Assembly (NCBI GenBank): GCA_900538555.1
Contig: UPYI01000001.1
Span: forward strand, 270,630-334,629
From: an uncultured Porphyromonadaceae bacterium
GTDB taxonomy: Bacteria; Bacteroidota; Bacteroidia; Bacteroidales; Barnesiellaceae
DNA length: 64,000 nucleotides
Direction of reading: 5' to 3'
A model generated the notes under the pieces. That model made no database searches, was not told the DNA's origin, and saw only the letters and a program-made list of their open reading frames with translations. Below, one piece after another: positions 55,585-62,978 of this stretch (positions are counted from its first letter, which is position 1; every line of letters begins with the position of its first letter). The position numbers and the translations under genes were made by a program.

Positions 55585-56943
55585 CTATGCTTGTTCGAAC
55601 ATTTTCTGAAATTCGTCGAGCGAAACCGTTTTCTCGTCCAAAGCTACGGCATCTTTGATAGCTGCCTGTATTTTAGCTTCGGTAGCGCGGTCGATCAACT
55701 GGCGACGCGAATCCTTGCTTGCCACCATTTCACCGGCATATTTTTCCAATACCTCATCGGGCATTCCGGTCATACCGTATTGAGCGAACTGAGCGGCAGC
55801 CATTTGCTTAGCCAAACTCAACAAATCGTTGTCATCGACTTTGATTTCCGATTTCTTGGCAATCTCTTCTTTGATCAAGTGCCATTTCAGATCGGGCAAC
55901 ATTTTTGCAAAATCGTCGTCGATCGTTTCGGCTTTCTGTTCTTTGTTCGTCGCCAGCATCCAGCGTTTCAAGAATGCTTCGGGCAAATCGAATTCACCCA
56001 CATTCTTTTCGATCACACCACGTGCGTCTACCGAGAACTTATATTCGCTATCGGGTTTGAGTTGTTGTGCGATGAAGTCGCGGATCCGGTCGTAGTATTC
56101 GGCTTCCGATTTCACATTATCTTTTCCGAACACGCTGTCGAAAAGTTCCTGATTTACTTCGGCAGGTTGCAGATGCGTGATTTCAGTTACGGTCATGGCA
56201 AAATCGGACGTTACCTCGGCGGCAGCCTCTTTGTCCATGTTGAGCATCGAAGCCATTTCGGCAGGCATGGCGTTACAGCTTGCCGACGGATTGAATATCA
56301 CTTTGTCGCCCACTTTCACACCGGCGAATTTAGCTTTCTCCTCGTCGTTCTTGAAATAAGCCGGCGAAACGATCGTCGATTCCACTACGATGCCGTTCGG
56401 TTTCTTCGTGCCTTTCTTCGTCACTTCCACCATCGAGCCCTTGATCAGGTCTTTTTCGTCGGTCGAAGCCTCTACCGAAACCTGTTTGCCATAACGGTTG
56501 GCAAACGAATCGCTCTGACGTTTCACCATATCTTCGTCTACTGCGATCGTATAATACGGTACATGTACATTCTTATCGAGTTGTACATTCAGTTCGGGAG
56601 CCAATGCAATGTCGAAACGGAACGTAAAATCCTCCTGAGTTTCGAAATCCACCGTCTGGTCTTCTGCCGTCATCGGCTCGCCCAAGACATTCAATTTGTT
56701 ATCACGGATATAATTGTAAAGCGATTCAGCAACCAATCGGTTGATCTCCTCAGCCTGTACAGATTTACCGAACATTTTTACGAGAACACTAAACGGAACT
56801 TTACCCTTACGGAATCCGGGTATAGTCGCTTTCTGACCGTAAGCACGGAGCGATTTATTCACTTTTTCCTCGTAATCCGCTTTCGTGATCTCGATCGAGA
56901 TCACAGCGTTTAAGTTGTCTGTGTTTTGATGCGAAACATTCAT
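55585..56943 (-). CDS. tig: Trigger factor, ribosome-associated chaperone
   Basis: 452 residues from the ATG at 56941-56943; an upstream in-frame TTG is rejected. The ribosome-binding domain has the family loop in GYQKA-type form: YGQKATIPGFRKGKVPFSVL (about 38-57). A divergent FKBP-like domain (about 145-235) and the helical C-terminal chaperone arms follow. It binds near the ribosomal exit tunnel and shields nascent chains. Order tig, clpP, clpX is conserved in many bacteria. Promoter at 57044-57074 with near-ideal boxes. Confidence 0.93.
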   Translation of the reverse strand: MNVSHQNTDNLNAVISIEITKADYEEKVNKSLRAYGQKATIPGFRKGKVPFSVLVKMFGKSVQAEEINRLVAESLYNYIRDNKLNVLGEPMTAEDQTVDFETQEDFTFRFDIALAPELNVQLDKNVHVPYYTIAVDEDMVKRQSDSFANRYGKQVSVEASTDEKDLIKGSMVEVTKKGTKKPNGIVVESTIVSPAYFKNDEEKAKFAGVKVGDKVIFNPSASCNAMPAEMASMLNMDKEAAAEVTSDFAMTVTEITHLQPAEVNQELFDSVFGKDNVKSEAEYYDRIRDFIAQQLKPDSEYKFSVDARGVIEKNVGEFDLPEAFLKRWMLATNKEQKAETIDDDFAKMLPDLKWHLIKEEIAKKSEIKVDDNDLLSLAKQMAAAQFAQYGMTGMPDEVLEKYAGEMVASKDSRRQLIDRATEAKIQAAIKDAVALDEKTVSLDEFQKMFEQA

Positions 56944-57043
56944 TCGTTCAACTATTTTATTGTTTAATTTTAAAATCAATCGTTTAGGTCACATCCGGCA
57001 TCCGCCGCAAATTCGCGACACCAGCCGATTCTTTTTGCGAGCG

Positions 57044-57074
57044 CAAAATTAATGGTTATCTTTCGATATTCAAA
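57044..57074 (-). promoter_or_regulatory. Promoter of tig
   Basis: Reverse strand TTTG, 19-bp spacer, TAATTTTG: full consensus. Leader of about 95 nt. Confidence 0.7.
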
Positions 57075-57174
57075 CTATTGCAGCGTTTTTTTATTTAACC
57101 CTTCCGACAAGCATTTTCTCGCCACAACACGATTGCCGACACCCCGAAAACAAAACGGAAAAACCGTTGCAACC

Positions 57175-57972
57175 TTACTTTCTCAACTGCCAGAATGCGA
57201 CCGCTGCCGCAGCAGCCACATTCAACGAATCGACGCCATGCGACATCGGAATACGAACCACATAATCGGCATCGGCAATCGTCGCAGCCGAAAGTCCATC
57301 CCCTTCCGTACCCATTACGATCGCCAGCCGAGGCTCCGCCATCAAAGACGCATCATCTATACATACCGAATCGTCCGACAACGCCATTGCCGCCGTACGG
57401 AAAGCCAATTCTCCCAGACCGCTCACCGGACGATCCAACCACGCCCACGGCACAAGAAAAACCGATCCCATCGACACCCGGACCACCCGGCGGTTCAGCG
57501 GATCGCACGAAGTAGGCGTAAGCAATACGCCATCGATACCCAAAGCCGCAGCCGAACGGAAAATAGCCCCTACATTCGTCGAATCGACTACCCCGTCGAT
57601 CACCACGACCCTACTCGCCCCCCGACAAACCATCTCCACACTACGGGGCAACGGACGGCGCATAGCGCACAACACGCCCCGCGTCAGCACATACCCCGTC
57701 AGTCCTGCCAGCAAATCACGGTCGCCCGTATACACCGGAATATCGCCACACCGATCGATAATCCCTGCCGCATCGCCCGCAATATGCTTGCGCTCACACA
57801 ACAGAGCCAACGGTTCATATCCCGCATTCAAAGCCACATCGATCACCTTCGGGCTCTCCACGATAAAAATACCCCGGTCACCCTCCATCCGATTGCGCAA
57901 CTGGCTTTCGGTCAAACCGGCAAACACCTCCACTCCCGGAGCCTGCAACGACTCAATTTCAACTATACCCAT
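57175..57972 (-). CDS. SpoU/TrmH family RNA 2'-O-methyltransferase
   Basis: 265 residues. The N-terminal part (about 1-100) is a substrate-binding domain; the SPOUT catalytic domain follows with motif 1 VDSTNVGAIFRSAAALGI, motif 2 LAIVMGTEGDGLSA and motif 3 RIPMSHGVDSLNVAAAAAVA. It should methylate a ribose in rRNA or tRNA with SAM; the target nucleotide is unknown. Monocistronic, between the tig promoter and the ATPase remnant. It lies at the left edge of the A+C-rich plus-strand region. Confidence 0.9.
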   Translation of the reverse strand: MGIVEIESLQAPGVEVFAGLTESQLRNRMEGDRGIFIVESPKVIDVALNAGYEPLALLCERKHIAGDAAGIIDRCGDIPVYTGDRDLLAGLTGYVLTRGVLCAMRRPLPRSVEMVCRGASRVVVIDGVVDSTNVGAIFRSAAALGIDGVLLTPTSCDPLNRRVVRVSMGSVFLVPWAWLDRPVSGLGELAFRTAAMALSDDSVCIDDASLMAEPRLAIVMGTEGDGLSAATIADADYVVRIPMSHGVDSLNVAAAAAVAFWQLRK

Positions 57973-57999
57973 AGCTATCTCTCTCCTATCGCATATACA

Positions 58000-58152
58000 C
58001 TATACAAACTCCAAATAATTATCCCGATTCACGACATGAAACCCGGCAGCGGGATAGGCTTTCTGAAACGCCTTAGGAACGGACGGCTTTTTGTTTCCCC
58101 ATTTGAATTCCAAAGCAGTCAGATTGTCGAAGTTATCCTCTCGCAAAGATAA
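58000..58152 (-). pseudogene. 3' remnant of a DUF4143-type AAA ATPase gene
   Basis: The reverse strand has an open stretch of 50 codons ending in TAG at 58002-58000, containing LTALEFKWGNKK, VPKAFQKAYP and VVNRDNYLEFV. This is the pattern found at the very C-terminus of DUF4143 / ATP-binding proteins common in Bacteroidetes (nuclease-like EFKW motif, NRDNY end). Two TGA stops directly precede it and no start is available, so only the tail survives. It occupies half of the 316-bp gap 57973-58288; the other half shows nothing recognisable. Confidence 0.65.
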
Positions 58153-58288
58153 TCATCATACCTTCAACTGGCGGGAAATACACAAAAAACACATTGTCAA
58201 ATGGCGATTTTTACATTTTCCAATTCCAGTACAGAGATTCTGTTCCTTTCGAGACAGTAATTCGCTTTTAATTCTCATGGACAGAGTA

Positions 58289-59953
58289 TCACACCTCATA
58301 AATAACCCATTTCCCTTTCGGACCTCCGATCCGAACCAAGACACCATCAGCACGTAACCGATCAATAATCCGCCTCACCCGACGTTCACTAATACCCAAA
58401 TAAGCCGAAAGATCCGCTCTCGAAATAGCCGGACTTGTCCTAATCAAATCCAAAAGACGAACCTCCATACCCTTGTCCGGAATATCACGCCCCCTATGAG
58501 AACCATAACCAACCGCATCATCCTCCTTCACAAGCATACCTCCATACGAATTCCAACCCGGCTCATTCAGTTCATTCCACCGCTTTTCCGGATCATTATT
58601 CATATCATTATCAATTCGATACATTTTCGGTTCACCACTATATCCCCTCAAATCGCCACTACGCCCTTTGGAATCATCCTTATATTTTTTCGGACCGTTT
58701 TGGCTTCCCTTCGAATCACCATCACGACTCCGATCCATACGCCAAATAACCACCCGGAAATCCTCCTCTTGAAAAAACTCCGGTCTCCGCAATCCATATC
58801 CAAGACACTTATTCACAATATCCTCCGTACCAGTACCCACTTTCTCTATATAGCCATTCCAATACATCGGATCGGCAAGCAAAGGATTCGCAGGCAAAGA
58901 CTTATGCGGACCATGCAACTTCTGTACCGTAAGCCCATAAGGCAATACCCCCGGATTCCAGACCTCCAACCGATCCCTAAACAACATCACCTGCACACTC
59001 GCATTACTCGTATAATCTCTATGACAAACCGCATTCACAATTGCCTCCTTCACCGCATCCATTGGCAATTCCGGACGAGTAGGAACATCACCCCTTACAC
59101 CCTCCGACCGAGTCCCTACCCAATTATCGACACGGCTCATCACAAAACTCGTAGCCTGATCCACCAACTCAAAAACATCACCCCTATAAATCTGATAAGC
59201 AGGCATCGGCTTCTCTACCACATTTCCATAAAACTGCACACACTTCACCTCCGACGTAATAAAAAACTTCTGTGGCTTCTTGCCAAACAATAAAATCGCA
59301 GCATTCGCCAACCGTCCATACTCATCAATCAAATCCAGATGCGTCAATAACGCTTCCGGCGGAGTCTCCACGGAAAGCGGGAAATTACGCTTCAATCGAG
59401 CCATGTGAATAAAATTCCGCATCTTATTCTCGTCCAAATCAGACAACGACGCACCATTATCGTACGCCGCATCAAACGGACGCCAACGGATAAACTCTTT
59501 CTCCTCCAAATACCGGACCAAAGAAGCATACACCGACGTACGCAACCCATCCATATCAACAAACGTCTTCCGCACCACATCCCGCTCCACCTTACGAATC
59601 AAAGCAGCCTCCTTCACATGACGTCGCCCCTCATTCACACTCTTAATAAAAATCAAACGACTCTTACGCAACGAAGCCGCCAAATCATACTCACGCTCCG
59701 TCGGAGAAATACCCTCCTCATCCTCATACCCATACAAATTTCCGTATAAGCCCAAATAAATATCACAAAGCTCCACCTCCCTCAAATACACATGACTCAC
59801 CGGAAAACCATTCGCCGGAACATCCTCAAAAATAAAAGGCTCAAAAAACTTACCCAACAAAACATCCGTACGAATATAATGACAAAGCATAGCCCGCTCC
59901 TCAGCAAACTCACTCTGCACACTACTTATAAAAACCCTTATACGCTTCATCAT
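58289..59953 (-). CDS. DUF4062 domain protein with RecG-like HATPase domain and C-terminal winged helix
   Basis: 554 residues. Residues about 3-90 are DUF4062 (RIRVFISSVQSEFAEERAML ... EVELCDIYLGLYGNLYG). Residues about 190-395 are the HATPase_c_4 domain seen in RecG-like, AlbA_2-type regulators (EAIVNAVCHRDYTSNASVQV, later YIEKVGTGTEDIVNKC). A low-complexity polar linker follows (about 405-490, many Ser/Gly/Lys/Asp). The end is a winged helix (RADLSAYLGISERRVRRIID). A GGAGG Shine-Dalgarno (59961-59965) lies 7 bp before the ATG, unusual for this phylum. Proteins of this layout are thought to be regulators or defence-type sensors; function here is unknown. Coding strand strongly G+T rich. Confidence 0.8.
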   Translation of the reverse strand: MMKRIRVFISSVQSEFAEERAMLCHYIRTDVLLGKFFEPFIFEDVPANGFPVSHVYLREVELCDIYLGLYGNLYGYEDEEGISPTEREYDLAASLRKSRLIFIKSVNEGRRHVKEAALIRKVERDVVRKTFVDMDGLRTSVYASLVRYLEEKEFIRWRPFDAAYDNGASLSDLDENKMRNFIHMARLKRNFPLSVETPPEALLTHLDLIDEYGRLANAAILLFGKKPQKFFITSEVKCVQFYGNVVEKPMPAYQIYRGDVFELVDQATSFVMSRVDNWVGTRSEGVRGDVPTRPELPMDAVKEAIVNAVCHRDYTSNASVQVMLFRDRLEVWNPGVLPYGLTVQKLHGPHKSLPANPLLADPMYWNGYIEKVGTGTEDIVNKCLGYGLRRPEFFQEEDFRVVIWRMDRSRDGDSKGSQNGPKKYKDDSKGRSGDLRGYSGEPKMYRIDNDMNNDPEKRWNELNEPGWNSYGGMLVKEDDAVGYGSHRGRDIPDKGMEVRLLDLIRTSPAISRADLSAYLGISERRVRRIIDRLRADGVLVRIGGPKGKWVIYEV

Positions 59954-59995
59954 AACCTACCCTCCATAAAAAACAAACAACAATAAAACGCCCTT

Positions 59996-60572
59996 CTGGA
60001 TCACCCACGCCCCATTTGGATCAAACAAGCACCTTCTGGATCACCATAAAAGACATATCTCACTGAAAAACAGTAAATCAGACAATACAAAAATACAAAA
60101 AAAATCATCAAACACAAAAAAAAACACGAAAAAAATCCCATTCATCTGGATCAAACAACAACACCCTTCTGGATCAATCCAGACCAGCCCAAGACCAAAA
60201 AAACAACATAACAAACTAACAAATAATAATATAAACAAAACAAACAACCACAACACTCTGGATCAAGCCACACCCTTTCAGGATCAAACAACACTTCTTC
60301 TGGATCAAACAATAGCCATTCCCAATGCAACAAACACAAAACAAACTAAAACACAATAACATAAACAATCATACCCTTCTGGATCAAGCAACACCCTTTC
60401 TGGATCAAACCATATTTCTTCTGGATCAAACCGTAGCCATCCCCAATCAATTAGACGCAGAATAACCTAAGACACAACAATATAAACAACCACACCCTTC
60501 TGGATCAGCACACACCACCATCTGGATCAAACAACATTTCTTCTGGATCAACACATACAACCATCTGGACCA
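59996..60572. repeat. Phased array of about 15 CTGGATCA repeats
   Basis: Octamer CTGGATCA or a one-base variant starts at 59996, 60016, 60036, 60146, 60169, 60258, 60279, 60300, 60379, 60400, 60421, 60500, 60522, 60543 and 60565. Within clusters the spacing is 20-23 bp; the three best clusters start at 60258, 60379 and 60500, exactly 121 bp apart. Usual extended unit is CTTCTGGATCAAACAACA. It fills most of the 828-bp divergent gap 59954-60781, in which I find no credible gene. Confidence 0.9.
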
Positions 60573-60673
60573 AACAACAAACCATCCAAACCAAACACCA
60601 CCCGACAAAAAAACAGAAAAACACCCAAAACCAAAACAAACACCAGACACTTCCATATTCCACTTTTTTATCG

Positions 60674-60681
60674 TAACTTTG
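60674..60681 (+). promoter_or_regulatory. -7 box of the DPP IV promoter
   Basis: TAACTTTG, full TAnnTTTG match, in one of the few T-rich stretches of this A+C-rich region. No -33 TTTG at the standard spacing. Leader of about 95 nt. Confidence 0.5.
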
Positions 60682-60781
60682 TACCACAAAACCCCTCCGC
60701 ACCAAACAAAACAAAAAACAACACCCACAAAACAAAAAAAGCGGAAGAAACAACAACAAAACAAGAAAAAACAACACAACA

Positions 60782-62959
60782 ATGAAAAAAATACTCACCA
60801 GCATCCTACTACTCACTACACTCATAACCACCCAAGCAGCCACACTACAACTCAAAGACATCACCGACAACCAATACAAATCCAAAAACATACCCGACTT
60901 CTACGCACTCAACGACGACGAACACTACCTCATCGCCGACCCCACCAACACCTGTATCCTGCGCGGACAACTCCGCACCGGAACCATCACCGACACCCTG
61001 CTCAACCTCAACCACATCACCGGCGAAAAACCCCAACAATTCGACGCATTCGCCATCAGCAAAAACGCACGCACACTACTCATACACCACAACACCCAAC
61101 CCATATACCGTCGCTCCTACCAAGCCGACTACTACATCTACCCCATAGGCAGCAACCAACTCACCCCGCTCTACACACACGGGAAACAACAAAACGCCAC
61201 CCTGTCGCCCGACGGTAACCACGTAGCATTCATCCACGAAAACAACATCTACATACACCACGTACAAGACGGCAGCATAACCACCGTCACCACCGACGGC
61301 AAAAAAAACCAAATCATCAACGGCATCCCCGACTGGGTGTACGAAGAAGAATTCGCCATATCCACAGCCCTCGCATGGGCACCCGACGCCACCACACTAT
61401 CCTACATACGCTTCGACGAAACCGAAGTACCCCAATACCAATTCACACTCTACGAAGGACACTGCCCTCAATACCCCCAATACACCCTCTACCCCGGAGA
61501 ATTCCGCTACAAATACCCCTGCCCCGGATGCCAGAACTCCAAAGTATCCGTACGCACCTACCAGCTCGCCGACAGCACCACACGCACCATACAACTGCCG
61601 CTCGAAAACGACAGCTACATACCCCGTATCCAATACACCACACAACCCGACCAACTCGCCATCATCACGCTCAACCGCAAACAAAACGACCTGCGCATAC
61701 ACCTCGCAAACCCACAAACCGGAAACAGCCGGCAAATCATACGCGAACAAACCGACAACTGGCACGACTATGACGCCATTGCCGAAATCACCCTGTTCGA
61801 CAACTTCATCGTCCTCCCCAGCCGACGGAGCGGATACCGGCACCTCTACCAATACGACCTCAACGGCAAACAACTGCGGCAGCTCACACACGGCAACTGG
61901 AACGTAACCCAATTCCTCGGATACAACCCCAAAAGCCGGCTGTTCTACTTCCAGTCCACCCAAGAAGGACCCATATACCGCAACATCTGCCACGTAAACA
62001 CCCGTGGGAAAATAACCCCCATATCCCGATACAAAGGCGTAAACAACGCCTCGTTCAGCCCCCGCTGCACCTACTTCCTCAACCGGTTCAGCAACTCGCG
62101 CACACCCATGCTCGTCACCCTATGCAACGCCGACGGCAAAACCCTGCGCATACTCGAATCAAACGACGAAATCAGCCAACGCCTCTCCGACACACCCATA
62201 CCCCAACAAGAATACTTCACCTGCCCCAATGACGCAGGCGACCAGCTCAACGGGTTCATGATCAAGCCCCTCGACTTCGATCCACAACAACAATACCCCG
62301 TCGTAATGGTACAATACAGCGGACCCGCATCCCAACTCGTACTCGACGAATGGAAAATAGACTGGTACCACTACTTAGCCACACAAGGATTCATCATAGC
62401 CTGCGTAGACGGACGCGGAACAGGCGGACGAAGCACCGCATTCGAAACCTGCGTCTACCTCAACCTCGGCAAATACGAAACACAAGACCAGATCGCCGCA
62501 GCACGCTACATGGCATCCCTGCCCTACGTCGATCCACAACGCATCGGCATCTGGGGGTGGAGCTACGGAGGCTACGAAACACTCATGGCTATGACACACA
62601 GCCAAGCCTACCGAGCCGGCGTATCCATTGCCCCCGTCACCGACTGGCAATACTACAACAGCATCTACACCGAACGCTACATGCACACCCCGCAAGAAAA
62701 CCCCGAAGGATACTTCCAATCCTCGCCCATACACAGCGCCGACCAGCTATCCGGAGCACTGCTCATCATCTCCGGTACTGCCGACGACAACGTGCACTAC
62801 CAAAACACCCTTCAAATGTCTTCCGCACTCGTCGAAGCCGGGAAACAATTCGATATGCAAATCTACCCCAACAAAAACCACAGTATATTAGGATGCCAAG
62901 TACGCCTGCACCTCTACACAAGAGTATGCGACTTCTTCACCCGACAACTCAAAGAATAG
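60782..62959 (+). CDS. Dipeptidyl peptidase IV family serine peptidase (S9B)
   Basis: 725 residues with a signal peptide (ILTSILLLTTLITTQA). The propeller contains the DPP IV double-Glu motif (PDWVYEEEFAIS) that binds the substrate N-terminus. The hydrolase has Ser in GIWGWSYGGYETLM, Asp in SGTADDNVHYQ and His in NKNHSILG, all present. It removes X-Pro dipeptides from peptide N-termini in the periplasm. The protein is rich in Gln, Thr, Asn and His, and the coding strand in A and C, unlike the S9 genes at 11.6 and 27.1 kb. The next gene begins 19 bp after the stop. Confidence 0.93.
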   Translation: MKKILTSILLLTTLITTQAATLQLKDITDNQYKSKNIPDFYALNDDEHYLIADPTNTCILRGQLRTGTITDTLLNLNHITGEKPQQFDAFAISKNARTLLIHHNTQPIYRRSYQADYYIYPIGSNQLTPLYTHGKQQNATLSPDGNHVAFIHENNIYIHHVQDGSITTVTTDGKKNQIINGIPDWVYEEEFAISTALAWAPDATTLSYIRFDETEVPQYQFTLYEGHCPQYPQYTLYPGEFRYKYPCPGCQNSKVSVRTYQLADSTTRTIQLPLENDSYIPRIQYTTQPDQLAIITLNRKQNDLRIHLANPQTGNSRQIIREQTDNWHDYDAIAEITLFDNFIVLPSRRSGYRHLYQYDLNGKQLRQLTHGNWNVTQFLGYNPKSRLFYFQSTQEGPIYRNICHVNTRGKITPISRYKGVNNASFSPRCTYFLNRFSNSRTPMLVTLCNADGKTLRILESNDEISQRLSDTPIPQQEYFTCPNDAGDQLNGFMIKPLDFDPQQQYPVVMVQYSGPASQLVLDEWKIDWYHYLATQGFIIACVDGRGTGGRSTAFETCVYLNLGKYETQDQIAAARYMASLPYVDPQRIGIWGWSYGGYETLMAMTHSQAYRAGVSIAPVTDWQYYNSIYTERYMHTPQENPEGYFQSSPIHSADQLSGALLIISGTADDNVHYQNTLQMSSALVEAGKQFDMQIYPNKNHSILGCQVRLHLYTRVCDFFTRQLKE

Positions 62960-62978
62960 GCAAACCGTCACACACACC

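Noticed and set aside
57052..58152. 366-codon plus-strand frame opposite the methyltransferase
   Set aside because: It is a shadow created by the A+C-rich strand; the opposite strand has all three SPOUT motifs.
59996..60572. CRISPR array
   Set aside because: The conserved unit is only 8-12 bp, the gaps are 12-15 bp or around 80 bp, and spacers are themselves partly repeated; no cas genes are nearby.
60041..60782. Minus-strand reading frames of 60-128 codons in the DUF4062-DPP IV gap
   Set aside because: Their products are low-complexity chains of Cys, Phe, Leu, Val and Trp with repeated Asp-Pro-Glu, exactly what translation of the G+T-rich strand and of the octamer gives.
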